NCBI GenBank assembly: GCA_009695205.1
Contig: SIBK01000037.1
Span: 1-42,406, forward strand
Direction: 5' to 3'
Source: Pedosphaera sp.
GTDB taxonomy: Bacteria; Verrucomicrobiota; Verrucomicrobiia; Limisphaerales; UBA9464
Length of the DNA stretch: 42,406 bases
Below the pieces are notes generated by a model. That model searched no databases, was not told the DNA's origin, and saw only the letters and a list, made by a program, of their open reading frames with translations. Position numbers and translations under genes: made by a program. Below are positions 27,138 through 36,959 of this stretch, piece by piece (positions within the stretch are counted from its first letter, which is position 1; each line of letters begins with the position of its first letter).

Positions 27138-28760
27138 ATGAATTTCCCAACATTTTGTTGCTTTGTAGCCTTGGCTTCCTTCGCCGCGAAGTCCCAGGCA
27201 CAAACCACCCAAAACCCAAATTCAGGCTCGACAGCAGGCTCTGCCGCGTCCAGTCGCCCAGGGAACAACTGGCTCCCTGCGGAGTCCCAGTTCCGTAAAT
27301 TCATCCTGGATGAGGATCAGACAATATCCGGCAAATTGGAGGACACACTCAAGGATCCCATGGAGCTTTCGGTGGCCAAGGATGGGCGCATCGTGTTTGT
27401 CGAACGCGCTGGAATTGTCAAAATGTGGTCGCCCACCACCCGAAAATCATCCGTCATCGCAACCTTAAAGACTTTCACCGGCCTCGAAGATGGGCTCTTG
27501 GGTGTCGCACTGGATCCGCGTTTCACTGAGAATGGTTGGGTCTACGTAAATCGTTCTCTGCCCGAAACAACCACCAATCAATTCGGCAAGGCGGGTGTCA
27601 TTCGCGTATCCCGGTTTACTCTCAAAGGCGACGAATTAGATCTTTCGAGCGAGACTCCGATCCTAGACATTCCCACTCAACGCGAACAATGCTGTCACGT
27701 CGGGGGGTCGCTCGCCTTTGATGTGGATGGCAATTTGTACGCATCAGTCGGTGACAACACCAATCCCTTCGAATCGGACGGATTTTCACCGCACGACGAT
27801 CGGCCGGGCCGTTCGCCCTTGGACGCACAGAAGTCCGCCGCCAACCCAAACTCGCTCACCGGAAAAATCCTTCGAGTGAAGCCAAAGGCAAGCGGCGGAT
27901 ATGAGATCCCGGTCGGGAATCTCTTTCCGCCAGGCACGGCGAAAACGCGTCCGGAAATTTTTGTGATGGGAAATCGCAATCCATTCCGAATCTCAATCGA
28001 TCCGAAGACCCGGTATCTTTATTGGGGTGAAGTTGGACCCGACGCTGGATCTCCCGATCCCAAACGGGGTGCGGCGGGGTTTGATGAGATCAATCAAGCC
28101 CGGAAGGCCGGGTTCTTCGGTTGGCCCTATTTCGTAGCGGATAACAAACCCTATGTCCGGATCGACTTTGTGGAGCGACAGACGTCGATGGCGGCGAATG
28201 CGGCCTACGCTGCAGCAAAGAAACCCGCGACGAACGGTGTGTCTGTTACACTGGCGAAGCCGTCCCCATGGCCACCGGCAGATTTCATCCCGGTATTCTT
28301 CGATCCACTCAAACCGGTCAATCGATCGGCCTACAACACCGGAATCGAAGAGCTGCCTCCCGCTCAACCGGCGTTTATCTATTACCCGCACTCGCTCTCC
28401 AGTCGATTCCCCGAGGTGAATGCGGGGGGAGGACGGACTGCCATGGCCGGTCCGGTCTACTATTTCGATCGCACTCTTAATTCGCCGCACAAGTTGCCGG
28501 AAGTGTTTGATCATACGCTCTTCATCTACGAGTGGTCGCGTAATTGGATCATCGCGGTCAAGCTCGACGAAAATGACCAGATTGCGAAAAATGCGGATGG
28601 TTCACTAAAAATGAAACGCCTCATGCCGGGGACGACATTCAAGCGTCCGATGGATTTGGAACTCGGCCCCGACGGCTGCCTCTACGGCATCGAGTTCGGC
28701 ACGAATTGGGGTGACAACAAGGACAGCAAGTTATTCCGGATCGAATTCGTCGGAATTTGA
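27138..28760 (+). CDS. PQQ-dependent sugar dehydrogenase (glucose/sorbosone dehydrogenase fold)
   Basis: A secreted six-bladed beta-propeller dehydrogenase of 540 residues with a signal peptide (MNFPTFCCFVALASFAAKSQ). Blade motifs include LEDGLLGVALDPRFTENGWV, CCHVGGSLAFDVDGNLYASV, SLTGKILRVKPKA, FVMGNRNPFRISIDPKTRYL and FDEINQARKAGFFGWPYF. Family enzymes oxidise aldoses with PQQ. Many PVC homologues continue into PKD-like and cytochrome c domains; this one stops right after the propeller (KLFRIEFVGI), so it is either a short variant or truncated. It is the first gene of a plus-strand locus followed by two decayed genes, which raises the possibility that the 3' end was lost too. Confidence 0.82.
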   Translation: MNFPTFCCFVALASFAAKSQAQTTQNPNSGSTAGSAASSRPGNNWLPAESQFRKFILDEDQTISGKLEDTLKDPMELSVAKDGRIVFVERAGIVKMWSPTTRKSSVIATLKTFTGLEDGLLGVALDPRFTENGWVYVNRSLPETTTNQFGKAGVIRVSRFTLKGDELDLSSETPILDIPTQREQCCHVGGSLAFDVDGNLYASVGDNTNPFESDGFSPHDDRPGRSPLDAQKSAANPNSLTGKILRVKPKASGGYEIPVGNLFPPGTAKTRPEIFVMGNRNPFRISIDPKTRYLYWGEVGPDAGSPDPKRGAAGFDEINQARKAGFFGWPYFVADNKPYVRIDFVERQTSMAANAAYAAAKKPATNGVSVTLAKPSPWPPADFIPVFFDPLKPVNRSAYNTGIEELPPAQPAFIYYPHSLSSRFPEVNAGGGRTAMAGPVYYFDRTLNSPHKLPEVFDHTLFIYEWSRNWIIAVKLDENDQIAKNADGSLKMKRLMPGTTFKRPMDLELGPDGCLYGIEFGTNWGDNKDSKLFRIEFVGI

Positions 28761-28859
28761 GATTAACACGGCAGGCGATACGCCAGAAGAAGGATCATCA
28801 TGAGCCCGTGCGGATTCGATGCGGTGGAGGGGCCAATTCGAATTCAGGCTCGCGTCTAA

Positions 28860-31538
28860 GTTTGGCGGTTCGTCCTTGCTGCAGCCCAACTCTTTCTTAC
28901 GGGCTCAATTCTGCTTGGCGCTGTTCCTTCGGACGCCGGCGGCAGTCAGGAATATTTTGAAAGAGATCGCGATAGGTGGGCGTTCCAGCCGATACGTCGT
29001 CCAGCGATACCCTCTGGAATAAACGAATCGCGGGTTGCCAACTCGATCGATGCCTTTGTACTCACCGAGTTGCGGGCGAAGTCCGTGGTGCCTAATCCGC
29101 CGGCAACTCGGCGCGAACTAATCCGTCGCGCCTATTTCGATCTCATAGGACTGCCGCCCACGCCGGAAAAACTTCTCGCATTCGAGAGCGACAATTCTCC
29201 GGACGCCTGGGAAAAGCTTCTCGACCACCTCCTTTCTCTACCCTCGTACGGCGAACGCTGGGGACGACATTGGCTGGATGTCGTGCGGTACGCGCAGAGC
29301 AGCGGGTATGAGCGCGATGGCGAAAAACCTTTAGCCTGGCGTTACAGGGACTATGTTGTTCGAGCCTTCAACCAGGACAAACCCTACGACCAATTTATCC
29401 GGGAACAGATTGCCGGTGATGAACTCGATACTGTGACGCTCGATTCGATAGTCGCCACGGGGTTTCAGCGTCTGGGTGTGGTCGACGACGAACCGGACGA
29501 CAAACGGATGGCAGAATTCGATGAACTCGATGACGTACTTTCAACGACGGGAACTGCATTCCTTGGGCTCACGATTGGGTGTGCGAGATGCCACGATCAC
29601 AAGTTTGATCCGATTCCCCAGGCGGATTATTACCGCCTCCTGAGTTTCTTCCGAAACCTCCGATTGAACGAGCCTCCAAAATATACTTTGGATTCTGCGA
29701 ATTACGCGCCGTTAGAGGATGCTGAAAACATCAAAGCATGGCAACGCGCACAACAATCGAAACTCAATCCGATTCAAAAGCGATTGTCCGATGCGATTGA
29801 CGAAAGTGAGAAGAAGAGAATTTCCAAGGAGATTGAGGCGGTACAAGGAGAGAAGCCTCCCTTCGAGTGGGCCCTCGCCGTGCGAGAGCTTGGCGCAAAA
29901 CCGCCTCCCACCCACGTGCTGATCCGAGGCAACGCCGGCAGCGTCGGCGCCGAAGTACAGCCCGCATTTCTGAGTGTGCTGGGAGGCGGCCGCCCCGAAT
30001 TGCCTGCGCTTCCTACCGATGCGGCATCGAGCGGACGGCGACGGCAATTGGCCGAATGGATTGCTAGCTCCCAAAACCCACTCACCGCTCGGGTCCTCGT
30101 CAATCACGTCTGGCAGCATCACTTCGCGCACGGGTTGGCAAAGACCCCGTCCGATTTTGGCCGTTCGGGCATCGCCCCTACACACCCCTAGTTGCTCGAT
30201 TGGCTCTCCACCGAGTTCATCACGAAGTGTTGGTCTGTCAAACAACTGCACAAGACCAGCATGCTTTCGCAGACGTATCGGATGTCTTCCGATGCCAGGA
30301 ATGGCGCCGCCAATGCGATCGATCCCGACAACGATTTGTCATGGCGCCAAAATCTCCGTCGACTGGAAGCCGAATCACTTCCCGACACAATTCTGAGCAT
30401 TAGCGGGCAGTTGGATTCGAAAATGGGGGGGCGTGGATTTTTCCCACGACTGACGGGTGAAGTGCTTGCCGGTCAGTCCCGACCGGGTTTGGATTGGGAG
30501 ATTTCAGAGAAAGACGAACTATCGCGCCGCAGTATCTATGCATTTGTTCGCCGGACGATGCCGGGGCCCATGTTGGATATATTTGATTATAGCAATACGA
30601 CCTCACCGTTGAGCGAGCGCCCTGTCACAACGGTTGCTCCACAAGCGTTATTGCTGCTCAACGATGCGTTCATGCAGGAGCAGGCGAAGGCTTTCGCGGA
30701 CCGTCTCGGAAGAGAGGCGGCCCTCGCCGTCGAGGCGTGAATCGGGCGCGGATTCCAACTCGCTGTCGGCCGTCAACCTAACGCACGAGAGAGTCGACTT
30801 GCTCGTGACTTTCTCGGTCGCCAGGTTGAATCGTTCGCCGCACTTCGATCACGACTGACATTTCGTCCGGACGTCCCAATGTCACTTTCGGTTGACTACA
30901 TGAACAAGCTAAAGCCGGAACAGTTTCTCACCGGGCCCCAAGCGGGGTGGAGTTATCATCGCGGCCGGTGGTCCGCCCCCTACGAAGGCATTCGAACGGT
31001 GGAACGGGAGCGCGGTCCGTTTGGGCTGTGGGTGGGACAGCATTTTTCCGACGGTTGCATTGAGGCAAAAGTCGTACCCAAAATTGCCTGTGAGTCGGTC
31101 AGCATTTTCATTTGTGGCTCTGCGACAAATGACGAATTACGCGGTTACGAATTCGCTTTCGAACCGCGGGAGCAACGGATTGTTCTGCGACGGCATGGGA
31201 TGAATCTCACGACGCTGGCCGAGGCGCGTGATTCGATTCCGAGCGGGAGGGCGTTACCGGTGAAAATTGATGCGACGGGGAGCCGATTACGCCTCTGGAT
31301 GGGGGAGAGTGTGGATCCCGCGATTGACGTGACGGATGGCGAACCGATTCTTGCTCCTGGGCATGCTGGGATTCGAGCATGGGGCGCGCCGGTGAGTATC
31401 GATGACCTTGCAATTTGTGTGCGGGGGCAGCCGCCGGTTGCAGTTCGCGACGCAGCAGGAGATTCTTCGGAACAACGCGGTTTGCAGGCACTCTGCCTCC
31501 TGTTGCTCAATCTGAACGAAGTGGTGTACATTGATTGA
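28860..31538 (+). pseudogene. decayed PSD1 gene (DUF1549-DUF1553) with two in-frame stops
   Basis: One continuous frame encodes a PSD1-type protein broken by TAG at 30189-30191 and TGA at 30738-30740. Pieces in order: a hydrophobic signal-like start with no start codon after a TAA at 28857; DRWAFQPIRRPAIPS; DUF1549 (SYGERWGRHWLDVVRYAQSS, then CARCHDHKFDP); the start of DUF1553 (NPLTARVLVNHVWQHHFAHG); a TAG where homologues have Glu in HPELLD; more DUF1553; a TGA where Arg is likely (EA-stop-IGRGFQLAVGR); a beta-sandwich LamG/DUF1080-like domain (about 30950-31440); and the terminal block LLLLNLNEVVYID. The N-terminal haem domain is absent. The intact homologue at 1651-4545 gives the reference pattern. 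Confidence 0.82.
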
Positions 31539-31555
31539 TCCTGAGAACCAACTGA

Positions 31556-33025
31556 TTTAGCCCGAGCCGCTGCTGCGGTACGCGCCGGGAATTTCTCTGG
31601 CAAATGGGAGCCGGCTTTACTGGGCTTGCACTGACGGCTCTGCTGGATCAGGAGGGTTTCTTTGGATCGAAGGCAAGCGCTGCGACAGCGGACATCAACC
31701 CGATGTCACCGCGCATCGCGCATCTTCCGTGTCGTGCGAAGTCGTGCATTTTTCTATTCATGTATGGAGGTCCGTCGCAAATGGATCTCTTCGACTACAA
31801 ACCCGAGTTGCAGAAGCGCCACGGTCAGACGGCGAACCTCGAGCAACGCAGGCGCTCGATCCAGGCGGGCAAACTCCTCGGTTCGAAACGCCTCTTCAAG
31901 CAACACGGCCAGTCCGGCCAGTGGTGTTCCGATGCCTTGCCGCATCTGGCGACGCAGATGGACAAATTGGCCGTCATTAAGTCGCTGTATTCGGATAGTT
32001 TTGCGCATGGGTCCGCCATGCTACAGATGAACAGCGGTCGAATCATCCAAGGCCATCCATCGATTGGATCCTGGCTGAGTTACGGGCTCGGTTCGTTGAG
32101 CCAAAACCTTCCCGGCTATGTCGTCATGCTCGATCCGCGGGGCGGTCCAATCAGCGGGGCGGCTAATTGGTCGAGCGGATTTATGCCCGCATCGTATTAG
32201 GGAACCGTCTTCCGAGCGGGAGGTCAGCCTATTCTCAATCTCGACTCCGCCTCCGGGCTGACGTCTGCGATGCAGCGTGATCTCATCACCACAGCGAACG
32301 GTCTGAACACCGATCATCTGGCGAATCATCCAGGTTACTCGGAATTACAGGCGCGGATTTCGAGTTACGAACTTGCCTTCCAGCTTAAAACAACAGCACT
32401 CGAGGCGCTTGATCTCGCAAACGAATCGGAGGCAACCCGGGAGATGTATGGTCTGAACGATTCAAAAACCAGCCATCCTCTCGCACTGGGGCCGGCTCCC
32501 TTTGGACGGCAATGCCTCATCGCGCGGCGGTTGGTTGAACGAGGAGTTCGTTTTGTCCAGATTTACCACGGGAGCGGTCACCAACAGCAGAATTGGGACG
32601 CACACAATGGTGTGGAAGAAAACCTGCAAATTCATTGCCCAGAAATCGACAAACCCATCACGGCGCTTCTGCGAGATCTTGAACAACGGGGTCTTCTCGA
32701 TGAAACCCTGGTTGTTTGGGGAGGTGAATTCGGACGTCAAGCGCTTGTGCAAGGAGGAGGGGATGGCCGTGATCACAAGCCGAAGGGGTTTACCTATTGG
32801 CTGGCGGGTGGCGGTGTGAAGGGGGGGACCAGCTACGGTGAAACCGACGAGCTTGGCCATGAAGCTGCGGTGAATCCGCATCACATACGAGATCTGCACG
32901 CGACCCTTTTGCACCTGATGGGTTTGGAGCATCAGAAGCTGACGTATTTCTATGGCGGCCTTAACCAGAAACTGACGGGCGTGATCGAACCCGATATCAT
33001 TCGCGGGATTTTGGCGAAAGGATGA
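31556..33025 (+). pseudogene. decayed DUF1501 gene with an in-frame amber stop
   Basis: A single frame encodes a DUF1501 protein interrupted by TAG at 32198-32200, in the conserved PASYQGT segment, where a CAG (Gln) to TAG change explains it. Upstream part: RREFLWQMGAGFTGLALTAL, CIFLFMYGGPSQMDLFDYKP, HGQSGQWCSDALPHLA. Downstream part: GRQCLIARRLVERGVRFVQI, VVWGGEFGRQALVQGGGDG and IRDLHATLLHLMGLEHQKLT. The N-terminal signal lacks a start codon in this frame. A neighbouring frame reads DPENQLI just before it, so a frameshift near 31550-31580 is likely. It follows the broken PSD1 gene as in the intact operon at the left end. Whether the 3' part is still translated is unknown. Confidence 0.82.
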
Positions 33026-33085
33026 GTCCCAATGGGGTCGCAAATGGGGTCGGTCAATAGTTTTGTACTATTTTCTTGAGGAACG
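33026..33085 (+). repeat. GGGGTC-containing short repeat
   Basis: AATGGGGTC occurs twice 15 bases apart, followed by GGTCAATAGTTTTGTACTAT and a TTTTCTTGAGGAACG stretch. From memory, similar GGGGTC-rich sequence occurs near REP-associated (Y1) transposase genes, but no transposase frame is visible here. This is a weak call. Confidence 0.3.
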
Positions 33086-33223
33086 CAACGCTCGGTGGGC
33101 CGTGAGCTGCATGCGATGGAAGATATTAAACCCGATCAAAGCAGGATTTGAGATCCTCGATTTTTCGCCGTAGTCTTACCGGGGCACCTGCGATAACTGC
33201 CGGTGCCAAACGAAAAATTTCTA

Positions 33224-34141
33224 ATGTCCAACACTCCCCACTGGCACGGCGTCTTTCCGGCCGTAACCACTCAACTGAAAAAAGACCAATCGCTCGACCT
33301 CCCGGGTACGGCACGCCACCTGGAGGTGCTGATAAAATCGGGTGTTACGGGCCTCGTGATGTGCGGATCGCTCGGTGAAAATCAGGCATTGGATCCCGAG
33401 GAGAAACGGCGTGTGGTGCAATTGGCGGTCGAGGTCGCCGACGGTCGCGTCACGGTGTTGAGCGGTGTGGCCGAGTCCAGTACCGCGCTCGCCATCCGGT
33501 ATGTGAAAGATTGTGAAAAACTTGGAGCGGACGGCGTCATGTTGATGCCCGCCATGCTTTACAAAGGGGATCCACGGGAGACGACAACCTACTTTCGGAC
33601 GGTTGCCCGGAACACGGGGCTGCCGATTATGATCTACAATAATCCACTGAGTTATGCGAATGACGTCACACCGGAGATGTTTGAGGAACTGGCCGGTGAG
33701 AAAAAATTTGTCGCATTGAAGGAAAGTTCTGGAAACGTGCGGCGCCTCACCGATCTTCACAACAGGGTTGGCGGGCGGTTTGCGTTATTCACCGGTGTTG
33801 ATGATTTGTTGCTGGAGAGTGCGATCCTTGGAATTGACGGCTGGGTGGCGGGTACTGGAATTGCGTTTCCCGAGGAGAACCAACACCTATGGGAACTGAC
33901 ACGGAAGCAAGAATGGACGAAGGCGCGCGAACTATACCGATGGTTTACGCCGTTGTTGCATCTCGATGTGCACTCCAAATTTGTTCAATACATCAAGCTG
34001 GCCATGCAGGAATGCGGTCTTGGCTCGGAATGGGTCCGGGCACCGCGCCTGACCCTCGCGGGAGCGGAACGAAAGCAGGTCCTCAAGATCATTCACGACG
34101 GGATTGCCAGCCGACCGAAGCTTCCGAAACGCAAGGCATAA
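33224..34141 (+). CDS. DapA-family aldolase/lyase (dihydrodipicolinate synthase family)
   Basis: A TIM-barrel class I aldolase of 305 residues. The Schiff-base Lys is in KFVALKESSGN, the catalytic Tyr in LPIMIYNNPLSY, and the substrate-binding loop is GLVMCGSLGENQAL (the family's G-T/S-x-GE). This family includes DapA, N-acetylneuraminate lyase, 2-keto-3-deoxygluconate aldolase and hydroxyproline-pathway deaminases. The stand-alone gene in a sugar-oxidation locus argues against lysine synthesis; the C-terminal FTPLLHLDVHSKFVQYIKLA pattern is more like the catabolic members. I chose the ATG at 33224 (MSNTPHWHGVFPAV). The substrate is not determined. Confidence 0.82.
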   Translation: MSNTPHWHGVFPAVTTQLKKDQSLDLPGTARHLEVLIKSGVTGLVMCGSLGENQALDPEEKRRVVQLAVEVADGRVTVLSGVAESSTALAIRYVKDCEKLGADGVMLMPAMLYKGDPRETTTYFRTVARNTGLPIMIYNNPLSYANDVTPEMFEELAGEKKFVALKESSGNVRRLTDLHNRVGGRFALFTGVDDLLLESAILGIDGWVAGTGIAFPEENQHLWELTRKQEWTKARELYRWFTPLLHLDVHSKFVQYIKLAMQECGLGSEWVRAPRLTLAGAERKQVLKIIHDGIASRPKLPKRKA

Positions 34142-34191
34142 CCCGGGCGGGTTGAAATCGGTCGTTTTCATGCAATAAAATCTGATTCCAA

Positions 34192-36954
34192 ATGAAACGT
34201 TATCACCTCCGGTTCGCACTCACCTGGTTGCTCGTGACCTCCTCGTTCGGGGCGGAGCTGGAACTTAAGCCAGGGGAACATTTGTGCCTGATTGGCAACG
34301 CATTGGCTGAGCGGATGCAGCACGACGATCAGTGGGAATCACTATTGCACCAGCGTTTCCCCAAGCACAGCCTTGTCGTTCGGAACCTTGGCTGGTCGGC
34401 GGACGAGTTGGACTTCAAGACAGAATTTGAGGTCGCTGACGGCCATTCCAAGGGGGACAAGGCTTCGAGGGGGCGCCCGAGATCGCGGGATTTTGGCACA
34501 CCGCATCAGCATCTGACTCAAAGCAAAGCGGACGTGGTGCTCGCGATGTTTGGCTTTAACGAATCGTTCGCGGGGCCCGCGGGTCTGTCAAAATTCAGAG
34601 CCGACCTCGACGAGTTCATCACGGACACACGGCGGCAAAACTATGGGGGGCACGGAGCGCCTCGCCTTGTGCTGGTTTCGCCGATCGCCCATGAGAACCT
34701 CGGAAATCCGAATCTTCCGGATGGGACGGCGAACAACGAGAATCTTAGGCGGTATACGGAGGCGATGAACGATGCCGCGACGAAGCATCAGGTGCTATTC
34801 GTCGACCTGTTCAATCCAACATTTCGACTGTTCAAGCAGAATGGCGGGAAGACACCGCACACGATCAATGGAGTGCATCTGAACGAACTTGGCCATTTGG
34901 AAGTGGCGAAAATGCTGGATGCGGCATTGTTTGGGTCTGCCGGTGCGCCCAAAAGCGTGAATGCGGTGTTGCGCTCTGAAATTGCGGAAAAGAATTACCA
35001 GTGGTTCATGCGCTATCGCTCGGTGAATGGCTACTACATCTACGGCGGACGTTCCAAGCTGAAGTTCTCGGATGGAGATCAGACCAACGCGGATGTGATG
35101 GAGCGGGAGCGGCAAATTCTCGATATGATGTGCTCCAATCGGGACGCGCGCATTTGGAGAGTTGCGCAGGGGCAGTCGGTCGCGGCGAAGATTGATGACA
35201 GCAATGCGCCACCGTTTCTGCCGGTGAAGACCTTTTTTGGCACACGGACGGTGGACAAGAGCAAGGCGACAGGGGTGGCAGCGCAGGGCATGACGAGCAA
35301 GAGCGGAGAGGCGGGTGAGCTTGTCTACCATTCCAGCAGCGAAGCGCTCAAGAAATTCAAAGTGGCTGCCGGATACAAGATCGATGTGTTCGCGTCAGAG
35401 GAACGGTTTCCCGAAGTCGCCAATGCGGTACAGATGACTTTTGACGCCCGTGGCCGCCTGTGGGTTTGCACAATGCAGAGCTACCCGCAGTACCGACCGC
35501 TCAAAGACACCCTGAATGGCCGATCGCATCCCGATGATAAAGTCCTCATTCTCGAAGATACCGATGGGGATGGGCGGGCCGATAAGTCCACGATCTTTGC
35601 TCGTGGCCTCCATGTTCCCACCGGATTGGAATTTGCAAATGGAGGTGTCTATGTAGCGCAGCAGCCGGATTTGATGTTCCTCAAAGACACGGATGGTGAC
35701 GATCGGGCGGACGTGATGGAGCGAGTCTTGCACGGCTTTGATTCGGGAGATTCGCATCATTCCATCGGTGCCTTCACGTTGGGGCCCGGTGGGGACCTGT
35801 ACATGCTGGAAGGCACATTTTTCTATACACAGGTTGAAACACCCTACGGCCCGGTTCGGAATCACAACGCCGGTGCGTATCGTTTCGAACCACGCTCCTG
35901 GAAATTCGATACGTTTGTTAGCTATCCGTTTGCGAATCCATGGGGCATCACCTTTGACAGGTGGGGTCAGACGTTCATCGCGGATGCGTCGGGTGGGGCC
36001 AACTATTTTGCCACGGCGTTCTCGGGGCGGACGATCTACCCGGACAAGCACCGGACGATGGAGCAATTCATCAAGATGCGGGTGCGGCCGACGTCCGGGT
36101 GTGTCTTTGTTGCCAACCGTCACTTTCCACCGGAGGCGCAGGGCAACTTTTTGCTCAACAACTGCATCGGGATTCAGGGCATCCTCCAGCACAAGGTTGT
36201 CGAAAAGGACTCTGGATTTGTGGGCACCGAGATCGAGCCGTTGCTGCTGTCGAGCGACACCAATTTCCGTCCGGTGGATTTGGAATTTGCGCCCGATGGC
36301 TCGCTGTACGTGATGGACTGGCACGAGCCATTGATTGGGCACATGCAGTATTCGTTGCGTGATCCGCAGCGGGACAAGACTCATGGTCGTATTTACCGCA
36401 TCACCTATTCGGGCCGGCCGCTGGTCAAAGCGCCTCTCATTTCCGGCGCACCGAATGCGGCGCTGCTCGAGTTGTTAAAGGAGCCGGAAGATACCACCCG
36501 TCGGCTCGCCAAGCTGGAGCTAAGCAAGCGGAATAGCGGTGATCTCATCGCTGCTCTGGGTGCATGGACTGCGGGCCTGAATGCCACTGATTCCGAATAC
36601 CCGCATCACTTGCTCGAGGCGCTCTGGGTCCACCAGTATATGAATGTCGTGAATGAGCCGCTGTTGCGGAAGATGCTTCGGTCACCGGAGCCTCGGGCAC
36701 GGGCGGCGGCAACGCGCGTTCTCTGTGATTGGCGTGATCGAGTGGGGGGCGCGCTCCCATTGCTAAAGATCCAAGCCAACGATGAGCATCCGCGGGTTCG
36801 GTTGGAAGCCTTACGAGCGTGTAGCTTCTTTGGCACCCAAGAGGCGGTCGATGTGGCTCTGGAAACGCTGAATCATCCCCAGGATGGGTATCTCAAGTAT
36901 ACGCTCGAAGAAACCATGCGGACGCTGGATCACTTCGTGAAAGCAACGCAGTGA
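34192..36954 (+). CDS. SGNH hydrolase-like domain fused to PVC membrane-bound dehydrogenase domain
   Basis: A 920-residue secreted fusion. A signal peptide (ending TSSFGAE) is followed by an SGNH/GDSL-like domain (about 25-250): block I LCLIGNALAERMQ with the Ser position replaced, block III MFGFNESFAGP, and block V TINGVHLNELGHLEVAKML with His but Asn in place of the usual Asp. A linker (about 260-390) leads to an NHL/PQQ-like propeller (GYKIDVFASEERFPEVANAV, LEDTDGDGRADKSTIFARGL, DLEFAPDGSLYVMDWHEPLI) and a few HEAT-like repeats. Family members usually end in a CxxCH cytochrome domain. Here the protein stops after HEAT repeats (ETMRTLDHFVKATQ) with no CxxCH, five bases before the convergent SDR gene. 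The changed SGNH residues suggest the hydrolase domain may be inactive or binding only. Confidence 0.82.
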   Translation: MKRYHLRFALTWLLVTSSFGAELELKPGEHLCLIGNALAERMQHDDQWESLLHQRFPKHSLVVRNLGWSADELDFKTEFEVADGHSKGDKASRGRPRSRDFGTPHQHLTQSKADVVLAMFGFNESFAGPAGLSKFRADLDEFITDTRRQNYGGHGAPRLVLVSPIAHENLGNPNLPDGTANNENLRRYTEAMNDAATKHQVLFVDLFNPTFRLFKQNGGKTPHTINGVHLNELGHLEVAKMLDAALFGSAGAPKSVNAVLRSEIAEKNYQWFMRYRSVNGYYIYGGRSKLKFSDGDQTNADVMERERQILDMMCSNRDARIWRVAQGQSVAAKIDDSNAPPFLPVKTFFGTRTVDKSKATGVAAQGMTSKSGEAGELVYHSSSEALKKFKVAAGYKIDVFASEERFPEVANAVQMTFDARGRLWVCTMQSYPQYRPLKDTLNGRSHPDDKVLILEDTDGDGRADKSTIFARGLHVPTGLEFANGGVYVAQQPDLMFLKDTDGDDRADVMERVLHGFDSGDSHHSIGAFTLGPGGDLYMLEGTFFYTQVETPYGPVRNHNAGAYRFEPRSWKFDTFVSYPFANPWGITFDRWGQTFIADASGGANYFATAFSGRTIYPDKHRTMEQFIKMRVRPTSGCVFVANRHFPPEAQGNFLLNNCIGIQGILQHKVVEKDSGFVGTEIEPLLLSSDTNFRPVDLEFAPDGSLYVMDWHEPLIGHMQYSLRDPQRDKTHGRIYRITYSGRPLVKAPLISGAPNAALLELLKEPEDTTRRLAKLELSKRNSGDLIAALGAWTAGLNATDSEYPHHLLEALWVHQYMNVVNEPLLRKMLRSPEPRARAAATRVLCDWRDRVGGALPLLKIQANDEHPRVRLEALRACSFFGTQEAVDVALETLNHPQDGYLKYTLEETMRTLDHFVKATQ

Positions 36955-36959
36955 TCCGC

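Noticed and set aside
28860..33025. Programmed recoding (pyrrolysine, selenocysteine or suppression) of the TAG/TGA codons
   Set aside because: Two different stop codons are used, the sites correspond to ordinary Glu, Arg and Gln positions, other damage is present, and TAG is used as a normal stop elsewhere (lpxA).
35395..36384. 329-residue minus-strand frame
   Set aside because: Shadow of the SGNH-dehydrogenase fusion gene; no recognisable motif.
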